The notes beneath the pieces were generated by a model, which was given only the letters and a program-made list of their open reading frames with translations, searched no databases and was not told the DNA's origin. From Gossypium raimondii (lineage: Eukaryota > Streptophyta > Magnoliopsida > Malvales > Malvaceae), in assembly GCF_025698545.1 (NCBI RefSeq), contig NC_068565.1, positions 4,898,001 through 4,962,000 of the forward strand: DNA of 64,000 nt. Direction: 5' to 3'. A program made the translations under genes and the position numbers. Below are positions 1 through 10,033 of this stretch, in pieces. Within the stretch, counting starts at the first letter, position 1. Each line of letters opens with the position of its first letter.

Positions 1-1
1 T

Positions 2-151
2 CCTATCTTAACTAGTGGACAAAGGTTCAATCTTCGTCCCGGGTATGGAGCAACTTTAAAACTCATGGCTAACATTTACCCCCTTAATGGGCCTCCACAA
101 TACGAAGAATTAGTTACTGTGCTTGCTCCGATAGATACTTTGAACCATTAA
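2..151 (+). CDS. C-terminal coding end of an unidentified protein (partial)
   Basis: An open frame enters at the window's left edge and runs 49 codons to a TAA at 149-151. It looks protein-like, with a Gly/Pro/Tyr-containing segment (around RPGYGATLKL) and a hydrophobic end, and it is richer in C and G than the sequence after it. I do not recognise the family. It could be the last exon of a host gene lying to the left, or the tail of a transposon polyprotein, since LTR-like sequence follows at once. No start or splice site can be judged from this fragment. Confidence 0.3.
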   Translation, partial: PILTSGQRFNLRPGYGATLKLMANIYPLNGPPQYEELVTVLAPIDTLNH

Positions 152-159
152 TTTTCAAA

Positions 160-2010
160 GGTAACCAAGCCTTTTTCTTTGATTTTTATAAATTCTTGAT
201 CATCAGAGTTTAATCTAGCTATTCCATATGTTAATTTGATCAATTGTTAGATGTTTATCAAACTGCCATTAAAATAAAATTGATCGTTTTGAGCTCGATT
301 TGAAGAAATTGGTAGCTAATAAGCTTAGCTTATGATAAGGACTAAGTTAGAAATTAAGTTAAACTTGTTAGATAACTTTGTAATATTAGAGACTAAATTG
401 AAAACTCATGAAATTATGTTGTAGATGAAAAGTATAGGATCCCTAATGAAAGGTTGTGAAATTTAATTTTGATCCGATGTTAAATATGGAATATGTGTAT
501 CGCGAGTATAGAGACTAAATTAATTAAAATACAAAATATGTTGGCTATGTATTTTAATGTGATTGGGATGTGAACTGACATTGTTTTATAATTGCATTAT
601 TGAACGTAGCTAAAGAGTAAAGACAACGACGGGCCTCGCGAGGGAAAGATGAGAGTCGTAGATGAGTGACAAATTCAATTTGTACTTTTAAGATTTATTT
701 TCAACATATATACATGATTGTTGCATATTAGCTATTAAGATAAAATCATTACTTGTCTCATGAATTGATTGTGTTTGATGAAATTGAATGTCGAAGATTG
801 ACTTGATTTGGAACATAGTAAAAACGAGCATGATATGAACATGTTAAATGATTCGTAATATGAATTGATGATGGGAATTATATGAAACTATGATATTAAA
901 TATGTAATGATCTGTTATTGAACATTAGTTACCCTATTAATTGTTCAGGCAAAGTCAAATATAATTGGCATGCCATAGGATTAGATTGTGTACGAGTTTA
1001 TACTTTGATCTTTTTGATGATGCACTAGTGTCACGGACTTAGAATTTTTCCACGCGATCTGTGCGGCCTTAGGCAGTTTCTTTGCTTAAAAAATGCCTAA
1101 GTTAGCCTAACTCGCAATGATAACGGATTCAACAGTAAAAACACCTAAGTCAGCTTAATCTCGCAATGATAAAGGATTCAACAGAATTCCCTCAAGGCAC
1201 CCACGAAGAACAGCAGAAGAACGAAGTAAGAACGAACTTTGAAAGATGAACAAAAGCAATAACGCTTGGGAGAAAAGTTTGAGTGAACACTCTCAAAATT
1301 CTTATTAACAACTGAATGAATTACAATGAGCAAAGAGGTCTCTATTTATAGTTGAGCCTCAAAGTATATGAATGGCTACAATTAAAAGCTGTATACAATT
1401 AGAACTCTAAGACACAATTAGAAGCTGTATACAATTAGAACTCTAAGATTACATAATCATATCTTCTTGGATCACTTTCCATATTTACCAGGCTCTTGAG
1501 ATGGGCTTTTAATCTCTCCAGGCAACGGGTCAATTTGGTTGGGCCAAATGACCTTCCTCAAATATGATGGATCGCACAAGTTTGTCATGGTTGCGTGCTC
1601 CCATGCGCAACCCATGACACTAGGTACTAGTATGATATAAATAGTGCTGAGCGTTAATTACTTCAGTCTTTCCGATGATGCACTAAGTGCAAGTATGATA
1701 TGATAGCATTGAGCGCAAATTACTTCGGACTTTCTGATGATACATTGAGGTGCCAGATTGATGTGTTGGTTGGATAATCCATGTATCCATCTTGAGCCTG
1801 AGTTCAATTAATGGGGATTATAAAACATTAACTTGATGAATGATATTTCAACTGAATCATAATATGAAATGGTACAATATGTGTATATATATGAAATGTA
1901 TCAAATAATAGCATGTGAAATATCATACGAACCGATTTAAACGAGCTTTGGTATTGAACTTTGACAAAATTCGATGTGTTCCCCTATTTCTTCACTCCTT
2001 TTCAACATTA
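160..2010. mobile_element. Gypsy-type LTR-like sequence with 62-63 bp tandem units, split by a solo LTR
   Basis: This is non-coding sequence in the style of plant Ty3/gypsy LTRs. A degenerate tandem repeat of 62-63 bp has its units marked by a GATGATGCACTA-like core at 1016, 1674 and 1736. Without the inserted 591-bp solo LTR and its 4-bp target duplication, the first two cores would lie 63 bp apart, so one unit was interrupted by the insertion. No gag or pol frame is visible, and I could not fix the outer boundaries. The gypsy assignment rests on general resemblance. Confidence 0.4.
1029..1619 (-). mobile_element. Solo LTR, 591 bp, minus orientation
   Basis: The element starts TGTCACGG and ends CCATGACA, an imperfect terminal inverted repeat with TG...CA ends, and is flanked on both sides by CTAG (1025-1028 and 1620-1623). 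Read on the minus strand it has a TATA-like ATAAATAG near 1345 and, downstream, two imperfect ~45-bp tandem units near the LTR end. A ~32-bp tandem repeat lies near 1385-1446. There is no internal domain or second LTR, so it is a solo LTR left by recombination. A relative in the opposite orientation lies at 27693-28442 and shares the TATA region and the 3' third. Confidence 0.75.
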
Positions 2011-4434
2011 TAAACTTGGAAAACTATTATAATAACTTACTATGTAAATTGATTTTGCATTAAGTTCATAAATTTTGATATTGATTATATTTGATCTAAT
2101 TATAATTTATATTTTAATTATTAAAATAATAATTTTAATATTAAAACTAATAAAATTAAAATTAATGTTTTGACATTAAATTTAAAATTTGAACAATATA
2201 TTAAAATTATAATTAAATTTATTTATTATTAATGTGTACATACAAATTAAGTTGAATTCTAATTCCAATTCTTTTTTTTTGGAATTATTTTTTAATATAT
2301 TCAAAATGAATTCTTAAGATATAGTATCCAATAATTATTCAAAATTAAATGTACCAAATAATTATCATTTTAATATAGTTTTTTATGAAAGATTATTAGT
2401 ATAGTTAACTATCTTATACTTTGTTTTCCCTCAATTAGTTAATTTATAAAAGATTAATAGTAAACCAAAATTAAATGGATTCAACTATTATCGATCGGGT
2501 TAGGATCAAAATTTTAAAAATCGAAAAGTTCAAGATTAAAATTTATCAATTCAGAAAGTATAATAACCAAAATTGACCAAATTATAATATATGAGCTAAA
2601 TTCACAACTTAAGCATAATATAAAGACTATAACAAAATTTGACAAAATAGAATTATTCTTTTACCCTTATTCAAACTTAAAATAAGTATTTTATTAGGAC
2701 ACTTTTTTAATTAATATATATTTTATATCCATCTTCAATTACATTTTAATTATAATTTAAACTATTTAATTTTATCAATTTAAATGTTTCTTATTTAAAC
2801 CAAGAATAATTTGCAACATATGTGATGGTCCACACATACATTAAATATTTTATGAGAAATTAAATATTATTATATTAAAATAATTAAAAAATTAAAATGG
2901 ATAAAACCCAAGAAATATCAAATAACATTTTATATTCATCTTCCATTACACTTTTATTACAATTTACACAATTTATTTTTTCAATGAGTGATATCTTATT
3001 ATTTTAAATAATTTATTTGTAAAATATTGTGAATAAACTATGGGCTAAGCCGCTAAGGTATTTAGTACCGTATTATCTAAAGGAGTTACAATATTTTATT
3101 AGAAGTCGAGTTATATAATAATAATAAAAACACAAAACGAAACCATATACAAAAATTATGATATATAAAATAATAGGTGAGATTATCATTATAAAAAATA
3201 ATATTATATTTTTTCATTTTACGATATTATTTTCTTTTATGATTTTCTACTAAGAGATTCAGGGCTATAGCCTCAAGGTCTAAGATTTTTCAATTCCTAA
3301 ATATAAAAGAAGATCCTTCCAACATTTTTATAATATTACAAATGATATTAAAAATATTATTCTTGATAAAAACAAGTAGGAAATCTTCTTAAAGAAGCTA
3401 AATTTGAGGAGTAAAAATTGGAATATAAAAAAAGCCGTACCTACTCTTGGCACTCACATTACTTTTCTCATATCTTTCATTTGCGTATCATGTCTAATTT
3501 TAACTGAACATTCTTAATAAAGTTAACATCTTGACTCCGCCACTGAATTTCAATTGATTGTTTCAAAGAGCACATGAACAAACAAATAATATAATGTCAG
3601 TATTAAGTATAATTATATTATTATAAATTTAATAATATAATTTATTTTTACTTGGTATTAATTAAATATCTCATCTATTTATTTTATATGATTTTCCTGT
3701 TGTTAAAAATTATTAGTTTGGTTATTAATATTAAACCATTTTTAATATAAAAAAGGAAATTATCAATTATATGGTCAAAATTTTCAATTATTTTAATTTT
3801 ATAAATTCATTTTATACTTTATTTATTTTATCCTATCGATAGTTTTATTTTATTACTTTAAAATGTTATTTTTTCTCTAAATTATTTTTGAAAATTAATT
3901 AATCATTTAATTATTAAAATATATCTTTTGAAAAATTAAAAATACATTATTTAATGAAATAAAAATAAGCACGTACAACGCCATTGGAAACTGGTTTTAG
4001 AAAAGCACATAATGATTAATAAAAGTTTTCAAAAATTCAAAACTTTCATTAAAAAATAAAATAATTATCAACAACTATGAAGTAATTTTTCCGTTCAAAG
4101 ATAGAGAACCAAAGTGAAAAATAAGACGAAAGTGACAAATAAGATAAACACTAGGGATTAAATTTATCATTATACCATAATTAAATAAATTATTTAAATT
4201 TAACTAATTATTTAAGAAGATAAAGCCAACTCAAAAGATTTATATTATAAGTCTTGAATTAACACCGATCCCAAATAAGTTGGTTTTTAAGTCATTCGAT
4301 TCCTAAACAACCACTACCACTTATCACATAGAGAGAGCAATGCTAAATGGAGTTGTTGATCCTAATGGTACTTGCGCAATAATTTAACACAAACTTTCAC
4401 TACCTACCATGTTTTCTAGATAAATTCATTTCTT
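2011..4434. other. AT-rich intergenic region, no gene seen
   Basis: I found no protein-like frame in these 2.4 kb. Most is very AT-rich. The stretch around 2480-2650 resembles one at 22230-22380 (both have an AAATYCACAACTTA core followed by a related tract), so a dispersed repeat is likely. No terminal repeats could be defined. Confidence 0.5.
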
Positions 4435-7400
4435 CTACTTGAGATGGTGAGCATCTTCGTCACTCTGATCTTCAGAACTAGAATTCTCCATGTCATCATT
4501 GGTCTGCTTCAGATTTTGTGTTATTTTCTCCTGAAGATTTCTGTTCACAATGAATGGTTAGCAAAGAACAAAGCAATTGCCATGCCAGCTTCAATATTCT
4601 AAAATTTCAACATGGTTAAACCATATTGCTTCCCGAAATGCGTAAAGCAAGAGAATAACATAAAACATTCGAAAAATACTAACTCACCATGGGATTTTCT
4701 GGTTTATCTTCATTTGCTCCAATATTCAAAGCTCTGTTTTCTAAATTAGCATCTTTGTCGGGTTCTTCGTTCAAGGTATTCTGCAACGGAAGCTATTTAA
4801 GGAGGGCAAAGAGTTGAGGGTACCAGAAAGCATTTAGGTCAATATGGGTGCATTACTGACCTCACTATTCATCAACAGGATATTATTTTGATGTGCATCA
4901 ACATCCTCCTTTGAACCTGACTCGGACTTTGATTTATCCGTAAGAGCATGATTGATGGAATGGCTATAAGGTTTGTTCTTCAACATGATCGATGGAAGAT
5001 GGTCAACATCCCAATTAAGAACCTTACAAATAACCTGCCCAAAAGCTCTATGAGCTTGCTTCCTTTTTGTCTTTGATATTGCAGTGGAATGCTGAATTAG
5101 CCCCACACAATCTTTAAAAATCCTCCAATCTTTCTTCCCAATCCCACGACAGACCAAACACCAGAAATCCCCATCTCTGCAGTGAGTCTCGTAATAACTT
5201 CGGAGTTCATTGTTCTCTGTGAAAAGCCTCAGAAAGAAATTGAACTCATTACTGTCATTAGACCCATCATCATCCATTAAATCATCTTCATCAAATTCAT
5301 TATCATCTTCATCGCTGTCTGATCCGGCTGTTGTAGATAAGAATTGTTTGCAAGCATCAAAGACATTCAGCTGCCACTGCACCATGTTTATTCTAATCTG
5401 TTCTTCGGCAGAAATCACATGAGTGATAGAAGCAGTACAAGGCTCAAAGCTGGGCCATTCCGGAGTTGTTGAAGTGGACACATCAATGGATTCTATGCAG
5501 GGCCACCCGGTGGTTGTGACCTGAGACGAGCCTAATCCCTGCATTATTTTAGATTTTGATGGTACCAAAATCATTTATCGACTTTCATCAGTTTAACATT
5601 CAAAAGCAAGGGTGCAAGTAAGGGAATCTAAAATAACGACTTGCAGAAGGCAAAACTTAGGTAATGCTTTGCAAGAATTGATGTGTAGCTGAGGGAAGAT
5701 TAGGTAACTTAATCTCATAAACTTCCTAATGCTTTCTCCGGAAAACACCTTAATACTTTCAAATTTGACTTTCTTTCACCAAATAACAACGAGTTTCTAA
5801 AAACTTGTGAATCATGGAAAAGCTTTTTAGAGCTCCTTGTGGTATGATATAAAGAACAAGGTTGAGGTTCTGGTAAAGTAATTTCAGGTGATTTATATGA
5901 CATACAAACACTGCTAGAAAACCGTTATCTCACCAGATCATTAACCGATCCTTTGATTGGTTCACCATCTGAAATCTCGAGACTTTCAACATTTTCGTTG
6001 GCAACCTCCTCCTCTAAGGAATTCTACAACTCACAAGAACAGCAAGATATCCATGTTTACTAAAGATTCCAAAAATGATAAAACGAATAGTCCTACACTC
6101 ACATTACTCATGTTACAGGCCATCAATTCACCATTACTCTCATCATCACTAGAAACCTCTTTTTTAACTGATCCATTGCCATCAGCATTCACGAACTCTA
6201 CATCACCCAAAATAACATTTAAATCATCCCCCTTATCCTGCAGCATTGAACATAAGCGAACCCTTGAGCTTCACAAAACCAAAATTAACTAATGCACGAA
6301 CAATGTCAGGATAAGGAACATTTGAAAAAAGCCACAACATGGATAAAATCAAACAAAAGCATGCTCTGACCGAATTGAATAGACGAGGTTGGCTTTAGTA
6401 CTTCACAGAAAAGGCTTAGTTTCAAAATATTCTAGGAGAAACTCTAGGCTTTTTGACAACCATTGGCATATCCTCAAATCATCTATTGTCCTTCCTCTAA
6501 ATACATCATGAGATTGAATACTTATAGAACATTAAGAAGAAGAATTATAGTGCTCTTAGGAATGAAATAAAGACAATGGTACTAAGTATACCGGCAAGGG
6601 AATATCAGTAAGTGGTACCTTTTGTATTTAAGTAATTTGCTAACTGATTTTTGAAATATCAAAAGTTTGCATATCTGACATACATAATAATCCTGCTCAA
6701 TTGTCCATGAAATGCCAACCCCACACCTACAATGCTATAACAACGATTATTACTTCACATCATGCAGTGACCACTACCATCACAACATTGCAAATGGTCC
6801 ATAAAAACACTAACAGAAAAAGTAAAGAGATGAACTCTCACCAGAGAATCAGAGGCATCTTCCCAGACTTCGCCACTTGAATTTCCAGTTTCAAGATTTT
6901 CTACATTTTTATTGGAACCTTCTCCTTGCAAAGTGTTCTGCACTCAACACCATTAGGATACAAGTCTTTATTTCACTATACATCCAATTCCTAAACTCAT
7001 ATCACACAAAATTCCTCACTAATTAAGCAAATAATAAGGGAAAAAACTCACTCACCTCACCGACCATCAATTCAACATAAATCCTCAACACTACAAACCT
7101 TACCATTCATAGCAGTTCATATAACCAATAATCATCAATGTAAATTCTACAAATTGCTCAATTCAAACAATCTATACCATGTATCCAACACTCATACAGC
7201 TTCATGATTGATACAATTATTAGGCAATTAAAATGCAAATAAACATAAGAAGTTTACCTGTGATTCGCTTGAATTAGCCAAAATACGACTCAAAGGCTCT
7301 CCTTTCAACAAAATCACAGGCAACCTATCAATGTCCCAACCAAGAACTTTACAAACAACCAATCCAAAAGCTCTATGGCCTGTCTTACACTTTGTTTTCG

Positions 7401-8010
7401 AAATCGACATACAATGCTGTACAAGTCCAACACATCCCTGGAATTTCTTACCTAAATTTTCACCAATGCCACCACAAACCAAGCAAAAGAACTCACCTTT
7501 CTCATGATTCTCCTCATAGTAGCCCCTCAACTCACTGTTATTCACAAAAATTCTCATAAAAAACATGTCTACTTCATTCTTTTCTTCTTCTTCATCAACA
7601 TCAACATCATCATCATCACCATCATCGTTTTCTTCATCACGAACCCTTTTCTTGAAAAACTCTTTGCAACCGTCAAGAACATTGTTTTGCATTTGCATGT
7701 TGGCAAACCTAGCTTGGTCTTCAATTGAAACAGGTCTGACCATGGGGTCTGGTTTAGACTTGGGTTCTGGCCATCCAGGAGAGGAAGGTGATGTGGGTTT
7801 CAGAAGGACTGACCAGTCGAGCCCAGGGTCAGGTTTGGGTGGAGGGTGGGATCCAGAATGAGCAAACTTTCTTCTGTTGATGGGGTTTTGGGTTGAAGGT
7901 CTGGGTCTTTTCTGATGGGTTTGATTAGTGGTCTGAGGGGGACCTTGTTCCCATAGATAGTGTAAGTAGATGACTTCGTCTCTTAGCCTTTTCTCATCAT
8001 ACGGGTTCAT
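4435..8010 (-). CDS. Acidic protein with two C2H2-like zinc-binding domains, internally duplicated
   Basis: I do not recognise a named family; function unknown. Proposed exons on the minus strand: 8010-7258, 6937-6842, 6237-6103, 6023-5934, 5538-4861, 4780-4688, 4530-4435. All are multiples of three with GT-AG phase-0 introns and join to 646 codons. The domain in exon 1 has C176, C179, H199 and H212. The domain in exon 5 has C485, C488, H508 and H521. Both show C-x2-C-x19-H-x12-H and shared flanking text (CLVC, GLxQH, SKTK, HRAFG, CKVLxWDxD), so the unit was duplicated. Each is preceded by an Asp/Glu-rich run (about 125-144 in the first). Exons 2, 4 and 6 are short acidic linkers that begin Asn-Ser/Thr-Leu. 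The start at 8010 is the first ATG of the long frame. Two adjacent genes is the alternative, but the second copy lacks the N-terminal ~90 residues and its own clear start. Confidence 0.72.
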
Positions 8011-8263
8011 TAGGACAAGGATTCTTTCGGGTTTTCCTTTGTTTATGGAATCTTATGAGAGAAGATTCTTCAACTTGAATGACTTATTAAATAATTTTAG
8101 TTGGAGGGCGAGAAATTGATGCCAGAGAAGGGGAAAACATGGGAAAGAGGAGAACCCTGAACGCCCAACGTGAAGTAAGCATTAAAAGACACATAGTTAC
8201 CTTTTTCTTTTTCCTTTTGAAAAATAATTGGAATATAGGGTTTCCTTTGGTAAAATCACTTAT

Positions 8264-8739
8264 CCAGCTTCTCTCAATTTCAAATTTGAGCAAATTGATC
8301 CCTCTCAAAAAAATTGGAGCAATTTAATCTATGTCAATTTCAAAAGTGAGCAACTAAATATAATTAATTACTATGTTAATATTTTCATCAATTGCACATA
8401 ATTTTAATTAGTATAATAACAAATTTAACCTTCGATGTTTATATACTTTTGTCGTTTTGGTATTAGTTTTAAAATTTTAAATAAATTCAACCTCAACAGT
8501 TATAAATTTACTCAAATATTATGAGATAAATTTGTTAAATTAATACCAGATTGATAGAATGTAAACTTTAATTGCTAAATTTATTATTATACCAATTAAA
8601 ACCATATACAATTGATGAAAAACATTAATGTCATGATTAATTGTCCTTAGTTGCTCACTTTCAAAATTGACAATTATTAAATTGCTTTGATTTTTTGAGA
8701 GGGGCCAATTTGTTCAATTTTGAAATTGAGAGAGACCGG
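8264..8739. repeat. Long foldback (inverted-repeat) element upstream of the zinc-domain gene
   Basis: The left arm (about 8264-8473) is the imperfect reverse complement of the right arm (about 8530-8739). The outer 90 bp match best: TCTCTCAATTTC at 8269 pairs with GAAATTGAGAGA at 8722, and GTGAGCAACTAA at 8346 pairs with TTAGTTGCTCAC at 8647. The similarity continues inward past GGTATTAG near 8460, leaving a loop of roughly 50 bp. No coding potential. It looks like a foldback or MULE-type MITE. A clean target duplication was not found, so the ends are approximate. Confidence 0.68.
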
Positions 8740-9717
8740 AGAGAACTTTTTATCTTTTTCTTTTATAATATTGGGTAGTGATCCAGTCACACTTAAACCT
8801 GTGTTAATTGGGTGTCGAGTTAACTAATCACAACTTAATTTGATAATGATAAAATACTTTTATTTTATAAAAGAAATTGTATAATTTTGAAGGTATTTTT
8901 GTCATTTTATATAAAAATATGCCCACATAATAAGATTTTAATTGAAACTTTATTTTTTAATTTTTAATATTTGTACTTTTCTATTCAATCAAAACCTCGT
9001 TTATTATTTATATCAATTTTTATAAATATATTTGCTACATAATTTCATTTGTCACGTGTCATTATCTAGTTTATTAAAATTTGGATTCTTTTTATTCAAA
9101 AATGTCTCCTTCCTAATATGTGCTAGGGTAAACTATAAAATTGTCACCCGATTATATCTTTCATTTTATTTTGGTTACTCAATTTTTTAAAATTTAGAAT
9201 TAGAACTAAACCGACAAATTGTGTAAATATTGAGGACTAATTATTAAATTTTTAGAATTCAAACTAAAATGATAAATTTTGTAAACATTAAGGGCTAAAT
9301 TTGTTAAAATTTTTAATATTTGAGATTAAATTTATAAAATATGTAAATATTTGATCACTCATCTAGTTGCAAGGCGATAATTAAAATATTTAATTTCGAA
9401 AAGTTAATAATTAAATAAAAATTAATAGTTGATAACCAAAATAGATAATTGTGTTGCTATTTTAATTAATGAAATTATTAGGTATCTAAAATATTTTGAT
9501 AAATAATAATATATTTTTAAGGAAGGTAATAATAATAAAGATATTTATGTTAATTTATTAATTTTTATTATATAAATATGATATTTTAATTAATTTATTT
9601 ATATCAAATTGTAGAGTTTAACATTGTGATGCAAATCATCCTTCTTTTTCTTCCCAAAAAATGACAACGAAAATAGGTTAAAAGGCCATTCCACTCTCTG
9701 GCCTCTGTTTTTACTTT
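8740..9717. other. AT-rich intergenic region, no gene seen
   Basis: No protein-like frame was found. The stretch 9120-9400 has the texture of a degraded dispersed repeat (alternating ACTAAA/ATTTTT phrases), but no ends are visible. Confidence 0.5.
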
Positions 9718-9746
9718 TTTTTTTTGTGTGTGTGTACTCTCTCATT
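9718..9746 (+). repeat. Simple repeat: poly-T, (GT)n and CT-rich run
   Basis: A T-run is followed by alternating GT and then CTCTCTC. It lies about 300 bp upstream of the ZDP start and probably falls in the promoter or at the 5' leader edge, where CT-rich tracts are common in plants. Confidence 0.6.
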
Positions 9747-9837
9747 TTCTCACCACCCAAACAAATATAAAAGATTATTGAAGAGCAAAGACACTGTGAC
9801 ACTAAAACGCCAGCTCCCCAACAGAACTACCGCAAAA

Positions 9838-9847
9838 TGGCGGGAAC
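9838..9847 (+). promoter_or_regulatory. E2F-like site upstream of ZDP
   Basis: TGGCGGGAAC (complement GTTCCCGCCA) contains the GCGGGAA core of plant E2F sites, differing at one outer position from the WTTSSCSS consensus. It lies about 190 bp upstream of the chosen ATG. DNA-repair genes are frequent E2F targets, so placement fits, but a single short match can be chance. Confidence 0.3.
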
Positions 9848-10033
9848 CCATTAAACCTATTCGGCTCTTCCCGGAGCCTCACATCTTTTTCTATGCTAAA
9901 AGTTTCCTTTATCCTCACAATCCCCAATAAACCCAAAATTCCTCATTTGTTTTGCCACTTCTCCAAACCAGAATCCCCTAAAAGCCCCAACCTTTTTTCT
10001 CATTTTTCTTTTCACTTTTGGGAAAAGCGGAAT

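Noticed and set aside
5957..6292. Plus-strand open frame of 111 codons
   Set aside because: It overlaps exons 3 and 4 of the minus-strand gene and crosses their splice sites; composition is that of an antisense shadow.
7565..7861. Plus-strand serine-rich open frame
   Set aside because: It is the complement of the Asp/Glu-rich coding run of the minus-strand zinc-domain gene.
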